From assembly GCA_024233595.1 (NCBI GenBank), contig JACKPK010000001.1:310001-374000 (forward strand): a stretch of DNA of 64,000 bases. The letters are read 5' to 3'. A program made the position numbers and the translations under genes. This DNA comes from Deltaproteobacteria bacterium (lineage in GTDB: Bacteria > UBA10199 > JADGCS01). The first letter of the stretch is position 1. Every line of letters begins with the position of its first letter. The notes under the pieces are model-generated. The model saw only the letters and a program-made list of their open reading frames with translations. It was not told the DNA's origin and did not search any database. Below are positions 1 through 7,077 of the stretch, piece by piece.

Positions 1-78
1 GATACGCTCCTCTAGAGAGAGTTTTGCCTTCTGCTCAAACCCCGAATATGTATGAACAACGTACCATTTCTTCGTCAT
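1..78 (-). CDS. nusG: Transcription termination/antitermination factor NusG (5' part only)
   Basis: Only the first 26 codons are inside the window; the rest lies beyond base 1. The start MTKKWYVVHTYSGFEQKAK is the typical NusG N-terminus, the beginning of the NGN domain that contacts RNA polymerase and modulates pausing, Rho action and transcription-translation coupling. It follows secE by 18 bases on the same strand, which is the classic bacterial secE-nusG pair. It is therefore probably co-transcribed with tRNA-Trp and secE. The family identity is strong despite the short fragment, because sequence and gene order agree. Confidence 0.9.
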   Translation of the reverse strand, partial: MTKKWYVVHTYSGFEQKAKLSLEERI

Positions 79-96
79 GAGACAAACCTCTCAACA

Positions 97-471
97 CTAT
101 ACCGATAAAATAAACTTGGTCACTCGCAACCAAACAAAATCAAAAAACCACAAAAAGAATGTCGCAATCGAAACCAACACAACCACAACAACTGCCGATT
201 GACTTGCTTCTTTAAGCGTTGGGTAACTCACTTTTGCTAATTCAGAGACCGACGACTCCAAAAATTCCATGGCGCGACGACTTTTTAGGGTGATCACATA
301 CCCCAATCCAGCCACCAAAATCCCGATCAAATTCGGAATTGTTATGTAAAATCCCTGGTTTATCGGCAAATCGAACCAGTCAAAAAGCTGTTCCGCAAAT
401 TGCGAGGCGACCAGATACAGGAAAAAGCCTGCAATAATCAAACAAATATTTAGAATTTTTTTCTGCGACAT
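97..471 (-). CDS. secE: Preprotein translocase subunit SecE
   Basis: The 124-residue protein is the small essential SecYEG translocon subunit that clamps SecY in the inner membrane. It has three hydrophobic segments, at about residues 5-24, 42-62 and 92-112, like the long E. coli-type SecE and unlike the single-span forms. The conserved amphipathic segment just before the last span is present (SELAKVSYPTLKEA, residues 76-89), matching the family's KV-x-W/Y-PT pattern. It lies between tRNA-Trp and nusG, the standard order. The ATG start gives a normal length. Confidence 0.93.
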   Translation of the reverse strand: MSQKKILNICLIIAGFFLYLVASQFAEQLFDWFDLPINQGFYITIPNLIGILVAGLGYVITLKSRRAMEFLESSVSELAKVSYPTLKEASQSAVVVVVLVSIATFFLWFFDFVWLRVTKFILSV

Positions 472-504
472 AAAAACTCCAAGCCATTGAGGGGCATTTT
501 AAGG

Positions 505-577
505 CAGGCCGGACAGGACTCGAACCTGTGACCCGCGGTTTTGGAGACCGCTGCTCTACCAACTGAGCTACCGACCT
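505..577 (-). tRNA. tRNA-Trp (anticodon CCA)
   Basis: Read on the minus strand, a 73-base cloverleaf is seen. The acceptor stem is AGGTCGG with CCGGCCT (one G-T pair), the D-arm contains TAGCTCAGTTGG, the anticodon loop CTCCAAA sits in a GCGGT/ACCGC stem, and the T-arm contains GTTCGAGTC. The discriminator is G and no 3' CCA is encoded, so a CCA-adding enzyme is needed. It sits between rpmG and secE, as in many bacteria. Confidence 0.96.
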
Positions 578-580
578 AAA

Positions 581-736
581 TCAATCCACAGAAACGTGAA
601 TTGTGTGTTTTTTACAAAAACCACAGTGCTTTTTCACCTTAAGATCTCTGGTTTTTACTTCGCCAGAATTCTTAAATTTATAGTTCCTATTTTTACATTC
701 AGAACATTCTAGATAATAAAAGCGCTTTGTTTTCAT
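581..736 (-). CDS. rpmG: 50S ribosomal protein L33
   Basis: This 51-residue protein is L33 of the large ribosomal subunit. Four cysteines in two CxxC pairs (Cys11/14 and Cys38/41) mark the zinc-binding C+ form, and the C-terminus (KKHTIHVSV) is typical of the family. It lies directly before tRNA-Trp and secE, the usual context. The start codon is odd: the ATG at 736 follows immediately on the U-tract of the tuf terminator and no Shine-Dalgarno sequence is visible, yet the frame and length leave no better start. Confidence 0.93.
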   Translation of the reverse strand: MKTKRFYYLECSECKNRNYKFKNSGEVKTRDLKVKKHCGFCKKHTIHVSVD

Positions 737-780
737 AAAAAAAGAAGACCAGGACAGTGAAACACACCACCCTGGTCTTT
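737..780 (-). terminator. Rho-independent terminator downstream of tuf
   Basis: On the minus strand a perfect 9-bp stem AAGACCAGG/CCTGGTCTT (arms 771-779 and 745-753) closes a 17-base loop. It is followed by C and a run of seven T (743-737). This is a canonical intrinsic terminator after tuf. The T-run touches the rpmG start codon, so read-through of the terminator, or a promoter overlapping the loop, must supply rpmG-secE-nusG transcripts. Confidence 0.88.
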
Positions 781-804
781 AGAAAACCAAATAAATCCGT
801 AAAT

Positions 805-1995
805 TTACTCAATGATTTCCGTTACAACACCAGCACCAACTGTGCGACCACCTTCACGAATCGCGAAACGCAATTCCTTTTCCATCGCAATCGGTGTGAT
901 CAATTCTACACTGATCTCCACGTTCTCACCTGGCATCACCATTTCCGTTCCGTCTTTCAACGTCACCACTCCGGTCACGTCTGTTGTACGGAAATAAAAT
1001 TGTGGTCGGTAGTTCGCGAAAAATGGCGTGTGACGTCCACCCTCTTCTTTTTTCAGAATATACACTTCTGCTTTAAACTTCTTGTGTGGCGTGATCGTTC
1101 CTGGCTTCGCCAATACTTGTCCTCGCTCCACTTCTTCTTTATCTACACCACGCAACAAACAACCTACGTTGTCTCCTGCTCGACCTTCGTCCAACAACTT
1201 ACGGAACATCTCTACGCCCGTTACTGTTGTCTTACGTGTGTCTTTAATTCCCACGATCTCTACTTCTTCTCCAACTTTTACAATACCGCGCTCAACACGA
1301 CCGGTCACAACTGTTCCGCGACCTGAAATACTGAACACGTCTTCGATTGGCATCAAGAATGTCTTATCAATCGGACGCTCTGGCGTTGGGATGTAGCTAT
1401 CTACTGCTTCCATCAATTTCTTAATTGCTCCTTGGCCAACATCACCTTCTTCGCCTTCTAATGCTTTCAATGCACTTCCGCGAACAATAGGAATGTCATC
1501 ACCAGGAAAATCGTACTTGTTCAACAAGTCTCGCACTTCCAACTCAACCAAGTCTAACAACTCTTCATCATCCACTTGGTCTACTTTATTCATAAACACC
1601 ACGATGTAAGGAACACCCACCTGGCGTGCTAACAAAATGTGCTCTCGTGTTTGTGGCATTGGACCATCTGATGCACTCACTACCAATATCGCTCCGTCCA
1701 TCTGTGCTGCACCTGTGATCATGTTCTTCACGTAATCCGCGTGACCTGGGCAATCCACGTGTGCGTAGTGACGCGCTTCTGTTTGGTATTCTACGTGCGC
1801 TGTCGAAATTGTAATACCGCGCTCACGCTCTTCTGGTGCCTTGTCAATCTGATCGTAAGCCATCGCTTGCGCTCCACCTGACATAGACAACGTTTTTGTG
1901 ATCGCTGCTGTTAATGTCGTCTTGCCATGATCCACGTGACCAATCGTACCGATATTCACGTGCGGCTTACTTCTATCAAACTTCTCTTTTGACAT
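805..1995 (-). CDS. tuf: Translation elongation factor Tu
   Basis: The 396-residue GTPase delivers aminoacyl-tRNA to the ribosome. G1 (GHVDHGKT, residues 19-26), the DCPGH switch-II motif (near 81-85) and NKVD (near 136-139) are intact, and the C-terminal barrel domains 2 and 3 are complete. The length is that of the family. The start ATG is preceded by a clear GGAGAG Shine-Dalgarno. A strong promoter lies about 150 bases upstream and an intrinsic terminator directly downstream. The neighbours rpmG, tRNA-Trp, secE and nusG on the same strand give the canonical island. Confidence 0.98.
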   Translation of the reverse strand: MSKEKFDRSKPHVNIGTIGHVDHGKTTLTAAITKTLSMSGGAQAMAYDQIDKAPEERERGITISTAHVEYQTEARHYAHVDCPGHADYVKNMITGAAQMDGAILVVSASDGPMPQTREHILLARQVGVPYIVVFMNKVDQVDDEELLDLVELEVRDLLNKYDFPGDDIPIVRGSALKALEGEEGDVGQGAIKKLMEAVDSYIPTPERPIDKTFLMPIEDVFSISGRGTVVTGRVERGIVKVGEEVEIVGIKDTRKTTVTGVEMFRKLLDEGRAGDNVGCLLRGVDKEEVERGQVLAKPGTITPHKKFKAEVYILKKEEGGRHTPFFANYRPQFYFRTTDVTGVVTLKDGTEMVMPGENVEISVELITPIAMEKELRFAIREGGRTVGAGVVTEIIE

Positions 1996-2147
1996 CGGAT
2001 TCTCTCCTTTTGATTACCTTGCGTTGCGACCTCTCGTATCCGTTTATTTAGTCAGAAACAGGTCCACAAAACGATCGATTAGATTTTAAACAAGTGCTCT
2101 AGTTAGACATCTAACCAAGAACACAAAAACTCAAAGGCTTTCGTCTA

Positions 2148-2176
2148 CTTATATAGTTAAGTGAACAAATTGCCAA
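2148..2176 (-). promoter_or_regulatory. Promoter of tuf
   Basis: On the minus strand TTGGCA (2176-2171) and TATAAG (2153-2148) are separated by exactly 17 bases, close to the sigma-70 consensus TTGACA/TATAAT. Predicted initiation is near 2141, which leaves a 5' leader of about 145 bases before tuf. The same TTGGCA -35 with a 17-base spacer recurs before the WbaP-like gene. Confidence 0.65.
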
Positions 2177-2371
2177 TTCCGCGGGAGCACTAGCTTAGAG
2201 ATAACTGTTTGGCAAGAACCAAAATACCCAAAAAAGCTTTATTTATTGATCAACAAACACTCTCATCATAACCAAACATCGCGCTTGAGAATCTGGATGC
2301 AACTCATCGCAAAGCATTCTTGGCAAAATCAAAAAACATGACTATATCTGCATTTTTTTGGTTCTATTCTC

Positions 2372-2400
2372 TTGACAGGAAAGGGTTGCTCTTTTAGCTA
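2372..2400 (+). promoter_or_regulatory. Promoter of the tRNA block
   Basis: A perfect -35 box TTGACA (2372-2377) is followed after 17 bases by TAGCTA (2395-2400), a weak -10. The following bases GGGCCACC form a GC-rich discriminator, typical of stringently controlled stable-RNA promoters. The first tRNA starts 26 bases after the -10 box. Confidence 0.55.
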
Positions 2401-2425
2401 GGGCCACCTTTTTGGGAACGAAATT

Positions 2426-2498
2426 GCCGACTTAGCTCAGCTGGCAGAGCAACTGACTTGTAATCAGTAGGTCATCGGTTCGATTCCGATAGTCGGCT
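2426..2498 (+). tRNA. tRNA-Thr (anticodon TGT)
   Basis: The 73-base cloverleaf has acceptor stem GCCGACT/AGTCGGC, D-arm TAGCTCAGCTGG, anticodon loop CTTGTAA in an ACTGA/TCAGT stem, and T-arm GGTTCGATTCC. The discriminator is T and no CCA is encoded. It is first in a Thr-Tyr-Gly-Thr block that elsewhere (E. coli thrU-tyrU-glyT-thrT-tufB) runs into tuf; here it runs away from it. Confidence 0.96.
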
Positions 2499-2549
2499 CT
2501 TTTAAAATGTCTCGTTTTGCGAGACCAAAAAAGTACAAAGTTCAAATTT

Positions 2550-2632
2550 GGAGGGGTGCCCGAGCGGCCAAAGGGAGCAGACTGTAAATCTGCCGGCTTA
2601 TGCCTTCGAAGGTTCGAATCCTTCTCCCTCCA
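2550..2632 (+). tRNA. tRNA-Tyr (anticodon GTA)
   Basis: This is an 83-base class II tRNA with a long variable arm. The acceptor stem is GGAGGGG/TCCCTCC, the anticodon loop CTGTAAA lies in a GCAGA/TCTGC stem, and the T-arm contains GGTTCGAATCC. The discriminator is A and CCA is not encoded. It lies 51 bases behind tRNA-Thr(TGT). Confidence 0.96.
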
Positions 2633-2727
2633 CATTGTTTACCTAAATTCTAATTCTGTCTCAACAAGTCGGTAACAAGCCAAATTACCAACAGACAGCT
2701 TAGAATCACGCGAAGGTAGCTTTTTAA

Positions 2728-2814
2728 GCGGGGGTAGCTCAGTTGTTTCGCAAACAGCGGACCAACAGGCAGAGAGCATCAGCTCTAGGCAACTGAGGTA
2801 CCAGCGCTGTTTAT
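2728..2814 (+). repeat. 87-bp palindromic module with a duplicated tRNA-Gly 5' end
   Basis: The first 18 bases (GCGGGGGTAGCTCAGTTG, 2728-2745) are identical to the 5' end of the intact tRNA-Gly that begins 87 bases later at 2815. The rest contains a perfect 8-bp inverted repeat AAACAGCG/CGCTGTTT (2752-2759 and 2805-2812), an inner hairpin AGAGC/GCTCT, and an inverted near-copy of the tRNA D-arm (2772-2802 against 2820-2850). No anticodon arm or T-arm follows, so it is not a functional tRNA. It may be a tRNA remnant or a small inserted palindromic element. Confidence 0.75.
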
Positions 2815-2888
2815 GCGGGGGTAGCTCAGTTGGCTAGAGCATCAGCCTTCCAAGCTGAGGGTCGCGGGTTCGAGTCCCGTTCCCCGCT
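2815..2888 (+). tRNA. tRNA-Gly (anticodon TCC)
   Basis: The 74-base cloverleaf has acceptor stem GCGGGGG/TCCCCGC (one wobble), D-arm TAGCTCAGTTGGCTAGAGC, anticodon loop CTTCCAA in a TCAGC/GCTGA stem, and T-arm GGGTTCGAGTCCC. The discriminator is T and CCA is not encoded. It is directly preceded by an 87-bp module that starts with a copy of its first 18 bases. Confidence 0.96.
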
Positions 2889-2913
2889 CATATTCTTAAG
2901 AGCGTTTTTGAAA

Positions 2914-2986
2914 GCCGGGATAGCTCAGCTGGTAGAGCATTTCCATGGTAAGGAAAAGGTCGCGGGTTCAAGTCCCGCTCTCGGCT
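2914..2986 (+). tRNA. tRNA-Thr (anticodon GGT)
   Basis: The 73-base cloverleaf has acceptor stem GCCGGGA/TCTCGGC, D-arm TAGCTCAGCTGG, anticodon loop ATGGTAA in a TTTCC/GGAAA stem, and T-arm GGGTTCAAGTCCC. The discriminator is T and CCA is not encoded. Its 3' third is duplicated 87 bases downstream in a palindromic remnant. Confidence 0.95.
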
Positions 2987-3081
2987 CATTCAACTGGGCG
3001 CACTGCGCTACACATGCCTCCTGGCATGTCCATCGCAGTGCACGGTGCTTGGGTTCAAGTCCCGCTCTCGGCTCATTCAAC
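2964..3081 (+). repeat. 31-bp direct repeat of the tRNA-Thr 3' end flanking a double hairpin
   Basis: The 31 bases 2964-2994 (3' part of tRNA-Thr plus the following CATTCAAC) recur identically at 3051-3081, an offset of 87 bases. The spacer folds as a nested hairpin: an outer 8-bp perfect stem GCACTGCG/CGCAGTGC (3000-3007 and 3034-3041) and an inner 7-bp stem ACATGCC/GGCATGT around TCCT. A segment of exactly 73 bases (3001-3073) would be a second tRNA-Thr by length, but its 5' two thirds no longer fold as a tRNA. Confidence 0.78.
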
Positions 3082-3177
3082 ACTTACTTTTCGTTAATTC
3101 TATTCCAAACTAAAAGAAAGTTCTCCTGATCCAATTGATCACCTGCATCGGAAAAATATGTTTTTATTTTTGGAAAA

Positions 3178-3501
3178 TTAATTGATCAAAGAAGACATAG
3201 AAAACAACTGCAACTTTTGCATTTGTAAATCAGCCTCAACTTTATGCAAACGATTCTGATCGATGCGACCCAACTGCTCACGAGCAATCAAGTACTCACT
3301 TCGATACCCTTCCAGTTCATCGTCCCACTCTGTTAAAGAAACAGACTCAGCATTCTGAGAAAGAGCCAAACGAGCGTACTCATAAGCAAAGGCAGAATTC
3401 ACCAAGGCAAACTCCAACTCCAAAACCCGTTGGTTATCACTCGCAACTTGTTCCAGACCAATCACCTGTAGCATCAAATCGTTTTTGTTTTTCGGCTTCA
3501 T
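3178..3501 (-). CDS. Small hypothetical protein, predicted helical
   Basis: This 107-residue protein was not recognised. It is rich in Leu, Glu, Gln and Arg and looks largely alpha-helical, with possible coiled coil over residues 15-105; there is no signal peptide or membrane segment and no cysteine. The ATG is preceded by AAGGGG, but at only one or two bases, which is unusually close; the next in-frame ATG at residue 10 has no Shine-Dalgarno. It stands alone between the tRNA block and the lysine-rich protein gene. Length and composition support a real gene; the function is unknown. Confidence 0.6.
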   Translation of the reverse strand: MKPKNKNDLMLQVIGLEQVASDNQRVLELEFALVNSAFAYEYARLALSQNAESVSLTEWDDELEGYRSEYLIAREQLGRIDQNRLHKVEADLQMQKLQLFSMSSLIN

Positions 3502-3706
3502 ACCCCTTATTAATGCAAAGAGAAGGCCAAGTTTTAAGAGTTTTTATAGGTGTAACAAATTGATATTACTTGTGTTTTTTAAACGAACGCGGGCACGCGA
3601 AAAAACCAGAGGTCCCCTCACCCCAAAAGGCTCAACCAGCTGCTGAATGGGTTCCCCAAAAAGGCGGTCTCAAACGCAAGCCCTTTAAGTGGGATTGATC
3701 AAAAGT

Positions 3707-4213
3707 TTAGCGACCACGACGAGTGGCTTTTTTCTTTTTAACGCTTCGCTTTTTTGCCTTAGGAGCAGATTTCTTTTTCACTGATTTTTTCTTCGTCGCT
3801 TTTTTCTTTGTAACAGCAGAGGTTTTTTTGGTGCGACGAGTAGGAGTTTTTTTGCCAGTTTTCTTTTTAGAAGATGCTGTCTTTTTTGATTTAGATTTTT
3901 TCAAAGAACTCACTCTAACAGTTTTGCTTCCTAAGATATCAATGAGATCTTCTAGATTAGATAATTTGTTTGCGATTTTTTTGATATCTTTCTGCGAAGG
4001 CACATCCATAACACTAAACACATTGTGAACTTGTTTATTGATCACTTTTTTCACATCGTCTTTGGTTTCAATGATACGCGCTATGGCATTCACAAAATTT
4101 CTATTCGCAGTAATTTCTTTAATGGTTTTTGATTTAAGAACTTCTTTTAAAACTTCTTCTTTAACTTTTTCTGATTTTTGTAACGCTTCATCTAAAATAG
4201 CTTTTAAATTCAT
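3707..4213 (-). CDS. Lysine-rich protein with histone-H1-like tail
   Basis: The 168-residue protein has an acidic/basic helical N-terminal part (about 1-100) and a tail from about residue 103 made almost only of Lys, Arg, Ser, Thr, Ala and Pro in KKK and KKT/KKS runs, ending in RRGR. Such tails resemble eukaryotic H1, chlamydial Hc and AlgP-like proteins and would bind DNA or RNA by charge. The N-terminal part faintly recalls phasin-like or polyhydroxyalkanoate granule proteins, but this is not certain. The start has TGAGG five bases upstream. A role in nucleoid packing is inference. Confidence 0.75.
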   Translation of the reverse strand: MNLKAILDEALQKSEKVKEEVLKEVLKSKTIKEITANRNFVNAIARIIETKDDVKKVINKQVHNVFSVMDVPSQKDIKKIANKLSNLEDLIDILGSKTVRVSSLKKSKSKKTASSKKKTGKKTPTRRTKKTSAVTKKKATKKKSVKKKSAPKAKKRSVKKKKATRRGR

Positions 4214-4297
4214 AACGGCCTCATTGGTTAAAAATCCATATGCCCTGAATCATGTCAACTTTGAAACAATGTGTCAATTTCAATAACCTGATAGAAA

Positions 4298-5827
4298 TCA
4301 GGAATTCGTGTTGCTGGCTTGCAACTTTGTGATCTTAGATGGTTCAGAATTGTAAAGAACCACTTGGTCTCTGCCCGCATCTTTGGCTTGGTACAAGGCC
4401 GTATCCGCGTTAGCAATGATCTCTTCTGGAGAATCACCCGCTTCAGGGTAACTCGCCACACCAACACTGATCGTCACATTAAGATCCTCGCCCTCGTCGC
4501 CTTTTGCCAAAGAGGCTGTGCGAACCAAGGTGCACAATTTATCCGCAACAAAACAAGCGTCCTCTCCAGAAGTGTCGCTTAAAAGAATCACAAATTCCTC
4601 GCCACCAAATCGAGCCAATAAATCGACCTCGCGAATGTTTGCTTCAATCAGGCTTGTGAAGTTTTTAAGTAATTCATCTCCAACAAGATGACCATAGGTG
4701 TCGTTGAATTTTTTAAAGTGATCGATGTCTATGATGAGCACCGATAACGCACGGTGAAAACGACGAGAGCGCTTGAGCTCAAGTTGAAACATTTGTTGAA
4801 AGCGGCGGCGATTGTATGCGCCCGTGAGTTCATCGCGAACAGCAAGATCTTTGGTTTTCATGTACAGCTTGGAACGCTCGTAAGCGATCGCAATTTGGCT
4901 GGCGATTGATTCTAAGGACTGACGATCTGTAGGCGAAAAACCTGTTTCAGAAGCACGACAAACAGTTAAAACACCAATGGCGCCTTCACGTAATTTTAAC
5001 GGCACCGAAAAAACAGATCCACGCAAACCTGTCTCAGAAGGCAAAAGCTCACTGCCCTTCCAATCTTCGATATCTTTTAAATACAAACTTTTAGACGTGT
5101 TTAAAACCTCGCCAACCAAACCCACTTGCACCGGTTCGTAAATTTGATTTTCGCCTTCAATGGCAATTCCTTTGTAAGCAGCCAAACGCAATCGCTTACG
5201 ACCCGGCAATAAAAAGTACAAAGCAAAGGCTTCACAAGAAAATTTTTCTCGGAAAATGCCATCGACACAATGAACCAGTTCATCAATTTTTAAAATGGAG
5301 CTTAAGTACTGTGACACCGTGTAAAGCAAACTGATGTCATTAAACGCGCCGCTCAATTCTTTGTTCATGCGTTCAATGATTTTGGCTTTGTCTTCCAAAG
5401 CCATTTTGTATTTTAAACTTTCTTCTGCTTTGATAAGACGTTGTTCAATTTGCTTACGGTTTTGACTAATTTGCTTGAGTTCACGAAGCATTTGATTGAA
5501 CTCTTGACCAAGGCGAGCAAACTCAGCGTTGTATCCCGACCAATTGACCTCATTCCAACTGCCCTCTTTGACCCGGCGCATATTGCGGCGTAATGCTGCC
5601 AAAGGTTTGCCCACAAAAAAAGAATAAAGAAGAAATTGCAAAACCAATAAGATAAGAACAAGTCCAACCGAATAAAATGAAATCGAGCCCACAAAGAATT
5701 TTGTGTTGCTGCCAAAAAGATCAAAACCAAGTCCAACTGCCGCAAGACCACCGCAAAAAAACACAACCACCGAAACAGTGATCATCGCAATCCTAAGCCC
5801 AAGTGATGCTTTTAATGTATTCCACAT
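4298..5827 (-). CDS. Membrane-anchored GAF-GGDEF diguanylate cyclase
   Basis: The 509-residue protein should make cyclic di-GMP from two GTP. Two membrane spans (about residues 8-35 and 45-68) are followed by a HAMP-like segment and coiled coil (70-165), a GAF sensory domain (about 185-315) and a C-terminal GGDEF domain. The active site reads GGEEF, and an RxxD inhibitory site (REVD) stands five residues before it, so product inhibition is expected. The ATG at 5827 is preferred; an in-frame TTG at 5854 would add nine residues. It may link c-di-GMP to the nearby polysaccharide locus, which is inference. Confidence 0.92.
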   Translation of the reverse strand: MWNTLKASLGLRIAMITVSVVVFFCGGLAAVGLGFDLFGSNTKFFVGSISFYSVGLVLILLVLQFLLYSFFVGKPLAALRRNMRRVKEGSWNEVNWSGYNAEFARLGQEFNQMLRELKQISQNRKQIEQRLIKAEESLKYKMALEDKAKIIERMNKELSGAFNDISLLYTVSQYLSSILKIDELVHCVDGIFREKFSCEAFALYFLLPGRKRLRLAAYKGIAIEGENQIYEPVQVGLVGEVLNTSKSLYLKDIEDWKGSELLPSETGLRGSVFSVPLKLREGAIGVLTVCRASETGFSPTDRQSLESIASQIAIAYERSKLYMKTKDLAVRDELTGAYNRRRFQQMFQLELKRSRRFHRALSVLIIDIDHFKKFNDTYGHLVGDELLKNFTSLIEANIREVDLLARFGGEEFVILLSDTSGEDACFVADKLCTLVRTASLAKGDEGEDLNVTISVGVASYPEAGDSPEEIIANADTALYQAKDAGRDQVVLYNSEPSKITKLQASNTNS

Positions 5828-5937
5828 AGCCGTCTCTCTTAAAAAAGCCTCCAAGCAGCCTTTTTACACCATTACACAGCCCAAGGGCCATAAATCTAGC
5901 CCCTTTCTGAGTTTTTTCCAGGCTGCCAGCATCCCTT

Positions 5938-6963
5938 TCACCAGGCCAAAACAACCTTCCCCAAATGCTCAGATGATTCCAAAAACTTATGAGCTTCAAC
6001 AACATTTCTAAACGGAAATACTTTGGCAATGGCAGGTTTGATTTTTTGTGCTGCCAGCATGTCTACAATGGCCTCAGCCTCTTTTTTAACTCCCATTGTA
6101 GAGCCAATGATTTTTTGCTGTTTGATAAACACATGCCTTAAATCTGTGCTGACTTTGGGCCCCGACGTGGCACCGCAGGTCACCAAGCGACCGCTCCAGG
6201 CCAAAGATTTTAAACACGCTTCCCAAACAGCTTGTCCCACATGCTCGACAATTAAATCGACACCCTCGCCTTGGGTTTTGCTTTTGATCTCACGGTACCA
6301 ATCTGGTGAATAATGATTCACAACTTCATCCGCGCCTAAATCTTTGCAGAACTGCATCTTGTCTTCAGAACCTGCTGTGGCAAAAACCTCAGCACCAAAA
6401 CATTTGGCGATCTGAATGGCCGCACTCCCCACACCGCTTGTTCCTGCCATGACCAAGACTCGTTCGCCTTTTTGCAACACCCCTTTCGCAAGCAACATGT
6501 GATGAGCGGTCAAATACGCCAAAGAGCTGGCCGCTGCGTCTTCAAACGAAACGTGGTCAGGCAATTTGATCAGCTGTTTTTGATGCACAAGAAATTGCTC
6601 GCAATGAGTGCCATCGCGATGCTCTCCAAAAATCTGAAAGCGTGGGCACTGGTTGTCCAAACCCTGTTTACAAAATGAGCACTCCCCACAACTTGTTAAT
6701 GAAAAAATCACCACACGATCGCCAATAGAAAATCCTTGCACAGCATCACCCAAAGCTAAGACTGTTCCGGCACCATCGCAGCCCAGAGTCAAAGGCAAAT
6801 CCCCCATGCCTGGGATGCCTTTTCGCACCCAAATATCCATATGATTCAAGGTGGTAGCGGCCATTTTCACAACCACTTCTTCAGCTCCTGGAACAGGCGC
6901 TTCCACATCCTGAATCTGCAAGACCTCGGGGCCGCCGTTTTTCTCTATCCGGATTGCTTTCAT
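5938..6963 (-). CDS. Zinc-type alcohol dehydrogenase / quinone oxidoreductase family
   Basis: The 341-residue MDR-superfamily enzyme has an N-terminal GroES-like domain and a Rossmann domain. Four cysteines at 92, 95, 98 and 106 bind the structural zinc. The NAD(P) loop AGTSGVGSAA lies near 173-182. The catalytic-zinc region (CDGAGTV near 62-68) departs from the classic GHE motif, as in many zinc-type members of unknown substrate, so the reaction (alcohol/aldehyde or enone reduction) cannot be fixed. It is divergent from the lipoprotein gene at 7078 and shows no link to the sugar locus. Confidence 0.88.
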   Translation of the reverse strand: MKAIRIEKNGGPEVLQIQDVEAPVPGAEEVVVKMAATTLNHMDIWVRKGIPGMGDLPLTLGCDGAGTVLALGDAVQGFSIGDRVVIFSLTSCGECSFCKQGLDNQCPRFQIFGEHRDGTHCEQFLVHQKQLIKLPDHVSFEDAAASSLAYLTAHHMLLAKGVLQKGERVLVMAGTSGVGSAAIQIAKCFGAEVFATAGSEDKMQFCKDLGADEVVNHYSPDWYREIKSKTQGEGVDLIVEHVGQAVWEACLKSLAWSGRLVTCGATSGPKVSTDLRHVFIKQQKIIGSTMGVKKEAEAIVDMLAAQKIKPAIAKVFPFRNVVEAHKFLESSEHLGKVVLAW

Positions 6964-7061
6964 TTACCGTGCCTTTCTATTTCAGCAACTTAAAGTCGAA
7001 GCGGCAAAAATTGCCAAGTCCTTATTTTTCTAAAACAATTAGTTCCGTAACGCCAAATCTA

Positions 7062-7070
7062 TGCTAAAAT
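7062..7070 (+). promoter_or_regulatory. Extended -10 promoter of the leaderless lipoprotein gene
   Basis: TGCTAAAAT fits an extended -10 element (TGnTATAAT with one mismatch). It ends seven bases before the ATG at 7078, so initiation would fall on or next to the start codon. No good -35 box is seen. The lack of any Shine-Dalgarno supports a leaderless transcript. Confidence 0.45.
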
Positions 7071-7077
7071 CAGTCTC

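Larger units (their letters stand above)
1996..2425. other. Divergent intergenic region between tuf and the tRNA block
   Basis: This 430-base stretch holds no convincing gene. It contains the tuf promoter and about 145 bases of tuf leader on the left, and the tRNA promoter on the right. The leader includes a short inverted repeat (GTTAGA..TCTAAC, 2102-2115). Between about 2180 and 2370 no gene, repeat or motif was recognised. Confidence 0.6.

Noticed and set aside
757..1326. Plus-strand open frame of 189 codons
   Set aside because: It lies entirely opposite tuf, has a biased Thr/His/Phe composition and no homology; it mirrors the conserved codons of EF-Tu.
2432..2635. Minus-strand frame with a phrase resembling tRNA-derived peptides
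   Set aside because: It runs across tRNA-Thr and tRNA-Tyr; such frames are a known annotation artefact.
2830..3129. Plus-strand frame across tRNA-Gly, tRNA-Thr and the repeat
   Set aside because: It consists of translated tRNA sequence.
3580..3680. Terminator after the lysine-rich protein gene
   Set aside because: A short GAGG/CCTC stem followed by TGGTTTTTT is present on the minus strand, but four pairs with a three-base loop are too weak to call.
3723..4028. Phe-rich plus-strand frame opposite the lysine-rich gene
   Set aside because: It is the complement of Lys codons (AAA/AAG give TTT/CTT).
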